Below are positions 36,204 to 45,323 of a stretch of 64,000 nt of DNA, in pieces. The translations under genes and the position numbers were made by a program. The first letter of the stretch is position 1; the number at the start of each line of letters is the position of its first letter. The DNA comes from Hoylesella oralis ATCC 33269 (GTDB lineage: Bacteria; Bacteroidota; Bacteroidia; Bacteroidales; Bacteroidaceae), in NCBI RefSeq assembly GCF_000185145.2, contig NZ_GL833119.1:1925464-1989463 (forward strand), written 5' to 3'. Under the pieces are notes generated by a model that worked only from the letters and a program-made list of their open reading frames with translations, ran no database searches and was not told the origin of the DNA.

Positions 36204-38360
36204 ATGGAGGATAGTAAGAAAATTATTATCTATCAAGTTCTCACACGTCTTTTCGGCAATCGTAACCAAACTCGTAAAGAGAATGGTTCGGTTGCCGAAA
36301 ATGGTGTAGGAAAGATGGAAGACTTTACGCCGAAAGTCTTGAAACAAATTCGCGATTTGGGAGTTACGCACGTGTGGTTTACGGGAATTATTCGCCATGC
36401 AACGGCGACGGATTATTCACAGCGTTACGACATACCGCGACAACACGCGGAGGTGGTCAAAGGGAAAGCGGGTTCTCCGTATGCAATAACCGATTATTAC
36501 GATGTTGATCCGGATCTTGCTGTCGACGTGGAAAAACGCATGCAGGAGTGGGAAAGCCTGATTGCGCGCACCCATCATGCGGGCTTGAAAGTTATTATGG
36601 ACTTCGTTCCTAACCATGTAGCAAGGGAATATCGGTCGATATGCAAGCCAAATGGAGTAGAAGATTTGGGAGAGAACGACCGAACTGACAGGCAATTCGA
36701 CCAACAGAATAACTTTTATTACTGTCCTAATCAAGAGCTGTCTCTTGGTTTTATCAATAAGGAGCACAATACTTATCATGAAATGCCTGCCAAAGCTACC
36801 GGTAATGACCATTTCGACAATTGCCCGGGAGTGAACGATTGGTACGAAACCGTGAAGCTGAATTACGGTGTTGATTATTGTGATACGGGCGGACGTTCTT
36901 ACCATTTCGATCCCATACCCAATACATGGCTGAAGATGACGGATATACTTCTGTATTGGATGGCTAAGGGGATAGACGGCTTCCGTTGCGATATGGTGGA
37001 AATGGTTCCCACTGCTTTTTGGGCATATGCCATCAGTATTGTAAAAAAGCGTTTTCCTAAGACGGTCTTTATCGGTGAAGTGTATGTTTCCGACCAGTAC
37101 CGAGCATATATCGAAAGCGGTTTCGATTATCTTTACGATAAGGTTGGGATGTATGACTGCCTACGGGATGTTATCTGCGGAAATCGTCCGGCTGGCGCCA
37201 TTACATATCAATGGCAACATGTCGATGATATCAATGAACGCATGCTCTACTTCTTGGAGAACCATGACGAACAGCGTATTGCGAGCGACTTTTTCTGCGG
37301 CGATGCTCGTAAGGCCATTCCGGGAGTGATGGTAAGTGCGTTGATGCGTAAAAACCCGTTTATGCTTTATGCCGGACAGGAATACGGTGAACGCGGGATG
37401 GACAAGGAAGGTTTCAGCGGAATTGATGGTCGTACGAGCATCTTCGACTACTGGTCGGTTGATGCAATACGCAGAGGGTATTTTGCCAAGCTGCAGTTGA
37501 AACCGGAAGAACGAAAACTGGTAGCACGATATAAACAGATTTTGAATATCGCTAAACGAGAGCAGGTTGTTGCAAAAGGCGACTTTTTCGATTTGATATA
37601 TGTAAATCCTATGTCGGATAGTTTCGATCCCCGTTATCAGTATGCTTTTCTGCGAAAGTACCGAAGCACATTGCTGTTTATCATCGTCAACTTCTCTGAT
37701 AAGACGGTGCAGACGGCTACGATTATTCCCGAACACGCATTCGATTGTTTAAGGATGGCCGAGTGCATTACCAACGGTGTAGAACTGCTGACGGGTAAAA
37801 GTCAGACCATTGCGCTAAGGAAAGATGGTGTGATAGCAACAATGGTATCTCCATACAGTGGATGTATTTTTAAATTCAATTTATCGATGACGAATATAGA
37901 CATTAATTTCAACGACCATAACAAGGAAGATTTCCCGCCTGCACACACTGCGGAGCATCTGCTCAACCAAACTATGGTGAGAATGTTCGGTTGCGAACGT
38001 TCGAATAACGCACACATAGAGCGGAAAAAGAGTAAAATTACCTACATCTTGGACCATAAGCCAGACCGTAAGGAAGAAAAGGCCATAGAAGATAAGATGA
38101 ACGAGCTGATACAGGAAGACCTCCCCGTAACCTATGAAGTCGTAGACAGAGACCATCTGCCTACCGATGTAAAAACCGATCGTCTGCCTGCCGACGCCTC
38201 AGATATGCTCCGGCTTGTACGGATTGGCGATTACGACGTTTGTCTTTGTATTGGCAAACATGTGCGGTCGACGAGTCAGATAGGTAGATTTGAAATCCTC
38301 GGTACGAACTGGGATGAGGCGAAACACGCTTATCGCATTCGGTTCAAAGTGGTGCAGTAG
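36204..38360 (+). CDS. GH13 alpha-amylase-type protein fused to an AlaX-like tRNA-editing domain
   Basis: One 718-residue frame with two parts. Residues 1-561 are a GH13 enzyme with no signal peptide, thus cytoplasmic: DFVPNHVA (region I), GFRCDMVEM with the nucleophile Asp, FIGEVY with the acid-base Glu, and FLENHDEQR with the third Asp. It probably acts on glycogen or maltodextrin. Residues 562-718 (from an ATG at 37887) are a SAD/AlaX-like domain with HTAEHLLNQT (HxxxH) and CIGKHVRST (CxxxH), all four zinc ligands. That domain would hydrolyse mischarged Ala-tRNA. The junction codons read KFNLSMTN; changing TTA to TAA would give a stop. In other Bacteroidales I believe these are two genes, so this looks like a stop-loss fusion. 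Confidence 0.85.
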   Translation: MEDSKKIIIYQVLTRLFGNRNQTRKENGSVAENGVGKMEDFTPKVLKQIRDLGVTHVWFTGIIRHATATDYSQRYDIPRQHAEVVKGKAGSPYAITDYYDVDPDLAVDVEKRMQEWESLIARTHHAGLKVIMDFVPNHVAREYRSICKPNGVEDLGENDRTDRQFDQQNNFYYCPNQELSLGFINKEHNTYHEMPAKATGNDHFDNCPGVNDWYETVKLNYGVDYCDTGGRSYHFDPIPNTWLKMTDILLYWMAKGIDGFRCDMVEMVPTAFWAYAISIVKKRFPKTVFIGEVYVSDQYRAYIESGFDYLYDKVGMYDCLRDVICGNRPAGAITYQWQHVDDINERMLYFLENHDEQRIASDFFCGDARKAIPGVMVSALMRKNPFMLYAGQEYGERGMDKEGFSGIDGRTSIFDYWSVDAIRRGYFAKLQLKPEERKLVARYKQILNIAKREQVVAKGDFFDLIYVNPMSDSFDPRYQYAFLRKYRSTLLFIIVNFSDKTVQTATIIPEHAFDCLRMAECITNGVELLTGKSQTIALRKDGVIATMVSPYSGCIFKFNLSMTNIDINFNDHNKEDFPPAHTAEHLLNQTMVRMFGCERSNNAHIERKKSKITYILDHKPDRKEEKAIEDKMNELIQEDLPVTYEVVDRDHLPTDVKTDRLPADASDMLRLVRIGDYDVCLCIGKHVRSTSQIGRFEILGTNWDEAKHAYRIRFKVVQ

Positions 38361-38477
38361 TTGCGAAATCGACGATTTCTGCACCGATCGAACGAAAAGT
38401 ATGCATGGCACCGAAGATTTCGGCGTTAGTGTGCGATCTTCATCAATAAAACAACTGTAAATTAAAAGAAAAATAAT

Positions 38478-39353
38478 ATGACAAACGAAAGACAAACATT
38501 AAATCGTAATCTGGCCCAAATGTTGAAGGGCGGAGTAATTATGGATGTAACAACGCCCGAACAAGCGCGTATTGCCGAGCAGGCTGGGGCATGTGCCGTA
38601 ATGGCGTTGGAAAGAATTCCGGCCGATATCCGCGCTGCCGGAGGCGTCTCGCGAATGAGCGATCCTAAGATGATAAAAGGAATACAAGAGGCTGTTTCTA
38701 TTCCCGTGATGGCGAAATGCCGTATCGGCCATTTTGCAGAAGCGCAGATATTGCAGGCCATCGAGATTGATTATATCGACGAAAGCGAAGTGCTGTCGCC
38801 TGCCGATCCCATTTACCATATCGACAAAACACAGTTTGCCGTGCCTTTTGTTTGTGGTGCCAAAGACTTAGGCGAGGCGTTGCGTCGAATTGCCGAGGGG
38901 GCAACGATGATCCGCACGAAGGGCGAACCCGGAACGGGCGACATTATTCAAGCCGTTACTCACATGCGTTTGATGCAAAGCGAAATACGCAGGCTCGTGT
39001 CGATGACCGAAGATGAACTCTTCGAAGCGGCTAAACAACTGCAATCGCCCTACGAGCTGGTGAAGTTCGTACATGATAACGGAAAGCTGCCCGTTGTGAA
39101 CTTTGCTGCCGGAGGCGTTGCCACACCCGCCGATGCCGCACTGATGATGCAGCTTGGAGCAGAAGGCGTGTTCGTTGGCAGCGGTATCTTCAAGAGCGGT
39201 AATCCCCAAAAGCGTGCCGCCGCAATCGTAAAGGCCGTAACGAATTATAACGATGCCAAGATTATTGCTGAACTGTCTGAAGATCTCGGCGAGGCGATGG
39301 TCGGCATCAACGAACAGGAAATACAGGTATTGATGGCCGAACGGGGTAAGTAA
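38478..39353 (+). CDS. pdxS: Pyridoxal 5'-phosphate synthase lyase subunit
   Basis: Twelve-mer synthase subunit, 291 residues, making PLP from ribose 5-phosphate, glyceraldehyde 3-phosphate and ammonia. Present are the N-terminal [20 protein letters not shown] with the Asp and the imine-forming Lys in [12 protein letters not shown], plus the phosphate loop [13 protein letters not shown]. Its stop overlaps the pdxT start by one base (TAATG), so it works with PdxT. Confidence 0.97.
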   Translation: MTNERQTLNRNLAQMLKGGVIMDVTTPEQARIAEQAGACAVMALERIPADIRAAGGVSRMSDPKMIKGIQEAVSIPVMAKCRIGHFAEAQILQAIEIDYIDESEVLSPADPIYHIDKTQFAVPFVCGAKDLGEALRRIAEGATMIRTKGEPGTGDIIQAVTHMRLMQSEIRRLVSMTEDELFEAAKQLQSPYELVKFVHDNGKLPVVNFAAGGVATPADAALMMQLGAEGVFVGSGIFKSGNPQKRAAAIVKAVTNYNDAKIIAELSEDLGEAMVGINEQEIQVLMAERGK

Positions 39354-39937
39354 TGAAAATTGGAATATTAGCCTTACAAGGAGCATTTGCCGAACACGCG
39401 CAAATGCTCCGAACTTTAGGAGCCGATACGTTTGAAATACGCCAGAACAGCGATTTAAACCAACCCGTAGACGGTTTGGTTATTCCGGGAGGTGAAAGCA
39501 CCGTACAGCTTAAGTTACTGAACGATCTCGATTTGTTAGTGCCGATGCGCCGGATGATTACAGACGGTATGCCGGTGTTCGGAACATGTGCCGGCCTGAT
39601 ACTGCTTTCGAAGAAAGTAGACGGACAGGCTTATGGCGGAATTTCTACCATGAATATACAAACGTGCAGGAATGCTTACGGGCGCCAGTTAGGGAGTTTC
39701 TATGCGGAAAGCGTGATGGAGGGAGTGGGGGAGAAAGTTCCCATGCCGTTTATTCGCGCGCCTTACATTCAAACTCTTTTGAGCGACGAATGCCAAACGT
39801 TGGCCACGGTCGAAGGGAGGATAGTTGCCGCCCGCGAAGGAAATCAATTGGTAACGGCTTTCCATCCTGAGCTTACGAACGATACCCGTGTGCACAGGTT
39901 CTTTTTAAATATCGTGAGTTCGGCCGATAGTCGGTAG
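39353..39937 (+). CDS. pdxT: Pyridoxal 5'-phosphate synthase glutaminase subunit
   Basis: A 194-residue class I glutaminase delivering ammonia to PdxS. Motifs: [19 protein letters not shown], the glutamine site GGEST, the catalytic Cys in FGTCAGLILL, and the His-Glu pair in FHPEL. Complete. Forms an operon with pdxS. SerC, 10 kb away, and other PLP enzymes use the product. Confidence 0.96.
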   Translation: MKIGILALQGAFAEHAQMLRTLGADTFEIRQNSDLNQPVDGLVIPGGESTVQLKLLNDLDLLVPMRRMITDGMPVFGTCAGLILLSKKVDGQAYGGISTMNIQTCRNAYGRQLGSFYAESVMEGVGEKVPMPFIRAPYIQTLLSDECQTLATVEGRIVAAREGNQLVTAFHPELTNDTRVHRFFLNIVSSADSR

Positions 39938-39972
39938 CATTTGCAGCTTGCGGTAAGGGTGAGGACATGAAA

Positions 39973-40025
39973 AATCCCGATCCTGTTCTCGTCGTCGCGA
40001 CGGTCAAAAATGGCGGATCGGGATT
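39973..40025. terminator. Terminator between pdxT and the HU gene
   Basis: AATCCCGATCC (39973-39983) and GGATCGGGATT (40015-40025) pair perfectly; an inner CGTCGCGACG palindrome adds a second fold. The T run lies on the minus-strand side (TTTTTC), so it suits the HU gene at least. Confidence 0.65.
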
Positions 40026-40169
40026 GTCATAGAGAGTTATAAAATATTTTCAAGTGGCGAATGTTGAATTCTGAAGCGAAGTTCGGTGTTTGGCCGATTG
40101 CTGCGTGTTGTGCGATCGGTTAATGCAGACTTTTCTTTTGCGCTTGTTCGTTCTTTATTCCCCACGGCA

Positions 40170-40613
40170 TTATGCCCCCGGTTTGGGTGTGGTTTGAGCA
40201 GGTTTTTCGCCTTCCAACTTTACTTCGAGACCTTGCAGGAACTGTTTCCGGCGCGTATGATCTGTAGCCGTCCAATGCGTTTCGGGCTGGAAGTTGATGC
40301 GTGCGCCCACGATGTGGTCTGTAGAATTAAAGTCTTTGGGCGAATTGGCAGGCTTGCTTTTCAGCCCTACCTTGAATGCGCCGAAGCCTTCGAGCACCAC
40401 GCGGTCGCCGTTCTGCAGATGACGGCGGAACACGTTGATCATTTCTTTCAGCACTACGTACACATCGGCCTGCTTAGCCGTGGTGTTGTCTTGTATTTCC
40501 TGACTGATTTCTTCGAGGTTTACCACGTCGTTTATCACTGCGCGGGCATACCATTTGCCTTTGTAGGCACTGTTCTTGCGGTTGTCTTGATACAACTTGT
40601 ATTTCACTGCCAT
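40170..40613 (-). CDS. HU family DNA-binding protein (HU-HIG type)
   Basis: A 147-residue protein of the HU/IHF superfamily in the Bacteroidota HU-HIG form, which differs from housekeeping HU by its N-terminal beta stretch (AVKYKLYQDNRKNSAYKGKW) and Pro/Gln/Thr-rich tail (PAQTTPKPGA). The core helices contain VYVVLKEMINVF and the signature GDRVVLEGFGAFKVGLKSKP. It likely binds DNA as a dimer. Upstream on the same strand lie four palindromic tandem repeats and a KxYxxP peptide gene. Confidence 0.85.
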   Translation of the reverse strand: MAVKYKLYQDNRKNSAYKGKWYARAVINDVVNLEEISQEIQDNTTAKQADVYVVLKEMINVFRRHLQNGDRVVLEGFGAFKVGLKSKPANSPKDFNSTDHIVGARINFQPETHWTATDHTRRKQFLQGLEVKLEGEKPAQTTPKPGA

Positions 40614-40671
40614 AATCGTTTGGTTTTAAAGGGTTTAACATGTTATTTATAAAGAGTTTGGCTGCTTGTTG

Positions 40672-40758
40672 TAAGGAGACGGTCTTTTTATGCTAAGGAG
40701 ATGGCCTTTTTACGATAAGGAGATGGTCTCTTTACGATAAGGAGATGGTCTCCTTACA
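40672..40758. repeat. Four 22-bp palindromic tandem repeats
   Basis: Units start at 40672, 40694, 40716 and 40738. Consensus is TAAGGAGATGGTCTCTTTAC plus GA. Each unit is a near-palindrome, perfect in the fourth copy: TAAGGAGA-TGG-TCTCCTTA. They lie 59 bp upstream of the HU start, between it and the small peptide gene. In RNA they would form a row of hairpins; in DNA they give operator-like sites two helical turns apart. Confidence 0.9.
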
Positions 40759-40767
40759 AGCTGCGGG

Positions 40768-40935
40768 TTATTGATTGTCCCATTGCATGTCGTTTACTTG
40801 CCATTCTTCGTCGTCTGACGCTCCTTTAGCCTCGCCTCCGTTATGAGTAGTTACTACGAATTGTGCGACGTTTTTTTCGGTTGTGAGACGGATAATCCTG
40901 ATAGCGGGAGCTATGTATATCTTTCTCTTGTTCAT
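40768..40935 (-). CDS. KxYxxP-type small peptide, 55 residues
   Basis: I translated this from the minus strand, ATG at 40933-40935 and TAA at 40768-40770. It begins MNKRKIYIAPAIRIIRLTTE and ends in an acidic tail with NDMQWDNQ. The pattern K-x-Y-x-x-P-x-x-x-(V/I)-x-x-L, a Gly-rich middle and an acidic Trp-containing end is a recurring Bacteroidota small-protein type of unknown role, often found near HU-type genes. It has no signal peptide. It is too short for most gene callers. Gene order on the strand is this peptide, the 22-bp repeats, then HU. Confidence 0.7.
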   Translation of the reverse strand: MNKRKIYIAPAIRIIRLTTEKNVAQFVVTTHNGGEAKGASDDEEWQVNDMQWDNQ

Positions 40936-41002
40936 TGTGTTGTGTGTTTATTTAATGATTTTCTTTTTTCTATTTAAAAAGTTTCTTCATATTTTCTTTG
41001 TT

Positions 41003-41329
<327 letters not shown>

Positions 41330-41336
41330 TTCGGGA

Positions 41337-41367
41337 CAAAGATAGGTAATATATCTTAAACTTGCAA
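41337..41367 (-). promoter_or_regulatory. Promoter firing into the (CA)23 / small peptide / HU locus
   Basis: On the minus strand TTGC (41367-41364), 19 bp, TATCTTTG (41344-41337). The spacing equals that of the best promoters here. Transcription would begin near 41330 and cross the microsatellite toward the peptide gene. A second weak box, CAATTTTG (41029-41022), lies between. Confidence 0.55.
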
Positions 41368-41470
41368 GTAAATGAATGAAAAATATTACAAATAAGATAA
41401 AAAGGATGCTTATTGGGAGTGTTCTGATTAAATATCATGGATGTAGGATGAACGTTTGAAAAAAAATAAT

Positions 41471-41478
41471 TACATTTG
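41471..41478 (+). promoter_or_regulatory. -7 box of the FecCD permease gene
   Basis: TACATTTG followed by C, 17 bp before the start codon, giving a very short leader of about 10 nt. Confidence 0.6.
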
Positions 41479-41495
41479 CACGTTCATGAAAAGAA

Positions 41496-42506
41496 ATGAA
41501 TAAAGGATTTTTATATTCGTTGGTCTTAGGTTTGTGCATTTTTATTCTGTTTGCACTGAACTTGTTGCTCGGCTCTGTTGCAATTCCGGCAGGGGATGTG
41601 TGGACAATCCTAACTGCCGGAGAAGGGGTAAAGGAAAGCTGGCGGTATATCATTACAGAGTCGCGACTGCCGCAGGCTATGACGGCAACACTATGCGGAG
41701 GGGCATTGTCGGTGAGCGGACTTATGCTGCAAACGGCATTCAAAAATCCGCTGGCGGGCCCGTCGGTTTTGGGTATCAACGGTGGAGCCGCGCTCGGTGT
41801 AGCATTGGTGATAATGGCAACGGGTGGAAGCGTTTCTGCTTTCATGTTCAGTGCGAGCGGTTTCATGGCCGTATTCACAGCTGCTTTTGTAGGAGCAATG
41901 GGTGTTACGGCTGTTATCTTTATCTTTTCGCTTGCCGTTCAAAATCGCATAATGCTGCTAATCATCGGTTTGATGATTAGCTATCTGTCTTCGTCAGTTA
42001 TTTCTTTGCTCAATTTCTTTGCAACAGACGAGGGTGTGAAGTCTTTCACAATATGGGGACTCGGCGATTTCAGCGGAGTTTCTCTGCAGTATATACCCAT
42101 CTTCGCAGGCGTTATTGTTATCGGACTGCTTTCTTCTATCACACTTATCAAGCCCCTCAATGCGCTTCTTTTAGGCGATAAGTATGCAGAGAGTATTGGC
42201 GTTTCGGTAACGAGAGTAAGGAATAGACTGTTGATTACAACGGGATTGTTGACTGCTATAACGACTGCTTTCTGTGGTCCGATAGCTTTTATCGGCCTTG
42301 CCGTACCTCATATTGCAAGGCTATTGCTCGGAACAGAGAACCACAGACAACTCCTTCCTATAACAATACTGACAGGAAGTGCAGTTGCGTTGTTGTGCAA
42401 TCTGGTATGTTATCTGCCGAAAAATGGGGAAATTATTCCTCTGAATGCCATTACTCCTTTGATTGGAGCGCCGGTTGTGATTTGGGTGATGTATAAAAAG
42501 AGGTAA
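41496..42506 (+). CDS. FecCD/BtuC-type ABC transporter permease
   Basis: Inner-membrane permease, 336 residues, about ten membrane segments, for iron-siderophore, haem or cobalamin uptake. Conserved FecCD pieces are visible: ESRLPQAMTATLCGGALSVSG, AGPSVLGINGGAALG, the coupling region GDKYAESIGVSV and CGPIAFIGLAVPHIARLLLG. It lacks both the ATPase and the binding-protein genes on either side (gyrA follows after 198 bp), so its partners must be elsewhere. Substrate unknown. Confidence 0.9.
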   Translation: MNKGFLYSLVLGLCIFILFALNLLLGSVAIPAGDVWTILTAGEGVKESWRYIITESRLPQAMTATLCGGALSVSGLMLQTAFKNPLAGPSVLGINGGAALGVALVIMATGGSVSAFMFSASGFMAVFTAAFVGAMGVTAVIFIFSLAVQNRIMLLIIGLMISYLSSSVISLLNFFATDEGVKSFTIWGLGDFSGVSLQYIPIFAGVIVIGLLSSITLIKPLNALLLGDKYAESIGVSVTRVRNRLLITTGLLTAITTAFCGPIAFIGLAVPHIARLLLGTENHRQLLPITILTGSAVALLCNLVCYLPKNGEIIPLNAITPLIGAPVVIWVMYKKR

Positions 42507-42704
42507 TCTTTCGGCAAGCATCTTATCCACAGTTTTATTTGCTTTGGCACTTCTAATAATGCTTAATTTCGCCATATTTTTGTCGGAAATGCCTTATATA
42601 TGAAAAAAAAATAGTAATTTAGCCCCTCGGAAAACGATATAAAACGGCTTAGAAGTAAAATAAAGGCCGTTCTCGCGAATATTCAACAAAATAACATAGA
42701 TTAA

Positions 42705-45299
42705 ATGGACGAAAATCAGACAATGGATCAAGACAGGATCATGAAGATCAACATTGAAGAAGAAATGAAATCTTCGTACATAGATTATTCAATGTCGGTC
42801 ATCGTGGCTCGTGCTCTTCCTGATGTACGTGACGGCTTTAAGCCGGTTCACCGCCGTATTTTATACGGCATGTTGGGAATAGGGAATACGAACGACAAAC
42901 CTTATAAAAAATGTGCGCGTGTAGTAGGAGAGGTGTTGGGAAAATACCATCCGCACGGCGACTCATCTGTGTATGGCGCATTGGTGCGTCTTGCACAAGA
43001 TTGGAATATGAGGTACACCCTTGTCGATGGTCAAGGAAACTTCGGTAGTGTAGACGGTGATTCGGCAGCGGCCATGCGTTATACGGAATGTCGCCTCTCA
43101 AAAATGGGCGAGCATATCATGGATGATCTTGAAAAAGACACCGTTGATATGGCCAATAATTTCGACGATACTCTGCAGGAACCGACGGTTATGCCGACGA
43201 AAATACCTAATTTGCTCGTAAACGGAGGCAACGGTATAGCCGTGGGTATGGCAACGAATATCCCGACGCATAACCTCAACGAAGTAATCGATGGATGCTG
43301 TGCATATATAGATAATCCAGCTATTGATACAGACGGATTGATGGAGTATATCAAGGCTCCGGACTTTCCGACAGGTGCATATATTTATGGTCTTCAAGGT
43401 GTAAGGGATGCCTACGAGACAGGCCGTGGCAGAATAGTAATTCGTGCCAAGGCAGAAATCGAGGTTGGAGAGAACCATGATAAGATTGTTATTACTGAAA
43501 TACCGTATGGTGTCAATAAGCAACAACTTATCGAGTATATCGCAGACCTTGTGAAGGAAGGCAAGCTCGAGGGTATTTCCAATGCGAACGACGAGTCTGG
43601 CCGGCAGGGTATGCGTATTGTGATAGACGTGAAAAGAGAGGCGAATGCCAATGTTATCTTGAATAAACTGTTCAAGATGACGGCTCTTCAAAGCTCTTTC
43701 TCCGTAAATTGCATTGCGCTGGTGAAAGGCCGTCCGCGGTTGTTGGCATTGAAAGACTGTGTGAAATATTTCGTTGAGCATCGTCATGAAGTAACAATCC
43801 GCCGCACACAATTCGAATTGAAGAAAGCACAGGAACGGGCACATATCTTGAAAGGTCTTATCATTGCCTGCGATAATATAGACGAAGTGGTGCATATTAT
43901 TCGGGCGTCGAAGACTCCTGCCGATGCACAGAAGAATTTGGAAAACAGATTCGAACTCGATGAATTGCAGTCGAAGGCAATTGTTGACATGCGTCTTTCG
44001 CAGCTTACAGGGTTGCGTATGGACCAATTACACGCAGAATATGAGGAGTTGGAAAGGCTAATTGCTCATTTGCAACAGATACTCGAGGATCCTGAATTAT
44101 GCAAAAAGGTAATGAAAGACGAACTCAATGAGGTAAAAGAAAAGTATGGCGATGACCGTCGTACTAAGATCATCCCAGCAGAACATGAGTTCAATGCCGA
44201 AGATTTTTATCCCAATGATCCTGTTGTTATAACAGTAAGTCACCTCGGATATATCAAGAGAACTCCATTGAGTGAGTTCCGAGAGCAGGCTCGTGGAGGA
44301 GTTGGCTCTAAGGGAGCACGGCATCGCGAGCAGGATTTCACAGAGTTTATTTATCCTGCGACAATGCATCAAACCATGCTTTTCTTTACCAAGAAGGGGC
44401 GTTGTTATTGGCTGAAATGCTACAATATTCCGGAAGGAGCGAAAGATGCGAAGGGTAGGGCTATACAAAATCTGTTAAATATCGAAAGTGATGATTCTGT
44501 TAATGCTATTCTGCGTCTGCGCGGCCTTGATGATGAAGAATTTATCAATTCACATTATGTCGTATTCGCAACAAAGAATGGAACCGTCAAGAAAACAAGT
44601 CTTGAAGCTTATTCCCGTCCTCGTACAAACGGAGTTATTGCCATTAACATTGCAAATGGCGACGAAGTGGTAGATGTAAGATTAACCAACGGGCACAATG
44701 AGCTGATTATGGCCAATCGTAATGGTAGGGCTGTTAGGTTTGATGAGAAGACCATTAGAACTATGGGACGTACTGCAACCGGCGTGCGAGGTATTCGTCT
44801 TGATAAGGGAGATGATCAAGTTGTTGGTATGATAGTAGTTAACGATTCTGTTCAAGAAACGGTAATGGTTGTTAGTGAAAACGGTTATGGTAAACGTAGC
44901 GGAGTAGAGGATTACCGGAAAACAAATCGTGGAGGCAAGGGAGTAAAGACCATGAATATTACCGATAAGACAGGACGTCTCGTTGCAATAAAGAATGTTA
45001 CGGATGATAACGATCTCATGATTATCAATAAGAGTGGTATAACGATCCGCCTTGCTGTAGCTGATTGTCGGGTGATGGGCCGTGCTACTCAAGGTGTACG
45101 CTTGATAAATCTGTCGAAAAAGAATGATGTCATTGCAAGCGTATGTAAGACTATGAGTTCTGAATTGGAGGCTACCGTTGAGGAGGAAAGCCGTTCACAG
45201 TGGGCGCAGAAGAATGAGAACGCTCCATTGAATAACAGCGAAGAAGGAGACAAAACCGTAACGTCTCCGCTTGACTTTGATGACAAGGTAGATGAATAA
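42705..45299 (+). CDS. gyrA: DNA gyrase subunit A
   Basis: An 864-residue type IIA topoisomerase subunit that cuts and rejoins DNA, working with GyrB to add negative supercoils. The N-domain contains SYIDYSMSVIVARALPDVRDGFKPVHRR, the catalytic Tyr in AAAMRYTECRL and the quinolone region HPHGDSSVYGALVRLAQ (residues 82-98). The C-terminal pinwheel follows, with the GyrA-box-like ARGGVGSKG and repeats such as NRGGKGVKT, favouring GyrA over ParC. An acidic tail ends the protein. The residue aligned with E. coli Asp87 is Gly91; Ser87 (E. coli Ser83) is kept. The TPR gene follows after 24 bp. Confidence 0.96.
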   Translation: MDENQTMDQDRIMKINIEEEMKSSYIDYSMSVIVARALPDVRDGFKPVHRRILYGMLGIGNTNDKPYKKCARVVGEVLGKYHPHGDSSVYGALVRLAQDWNMRYTLVDGQGNFGSVDGDSAAAMRYTECRLSKMGEHIMDDLEKDTVDMANNFDDTLQEPTVMPTKIPNLLVNGGNGIAVGMATNIPTHNLNEVIDGCCAYIDNPAIDTDGLMEYIKAPDFPTGAYIYGLQGVRDAYETGRGRIVIRAKAEIEVGENHDKIVITEIPYGVNKQQLIEYIADLVKEGKLEGISNANDESGRQGMRIVIDVKREANANVILNKLFKMTALQSSFSVNCIALVKGRPRLLALKDCVKYFVEHRHEVTIRRTQFELKKAQERAHILKGLIIACDNIDEVVHIIRASKTPADAQKNLENRFELDELQSKAIVDMRLSQLTGLRMDQLHAEYEELERLIAHLQQILEDPELCKKVMKDELNEVKEKYGDDRRTKIIPAEHEFNAEDFYPNDPVVITVSHLGYIKRTPLSEFREQARGGVGSKGARHREQDFTEFIYPATMHQTMLFFTKKGRCYWLKCYNIPEGAKDAKGRAIQNLLNIESDDSVNAILRLRGLDDEEFINSHYVVFATKNGTVKKTSLEAYSRPRTNGVIAINIANGDEVVDVRLTNGHNELIMANRNGRAVRFDEKTIRTMGRTATGVRGIRLDKGDDQVVGMIVVNDSVQETVMVVSENGYGKRSGVEDYRKTNRGGKGVKTMNITDKTGRLVAIKNVTDDNDLMIINKSGITIRLAVADCRVMGRATQGVRLINLSKKNDVIASVCKTMSSELEATVEEESRSQWAQKNENAPLNNSEEGDKTVTSPLDFDDKVDE

Positions 45300-45323
45300 A
45301 GTAAAATTTAAAATAATAAGCTT

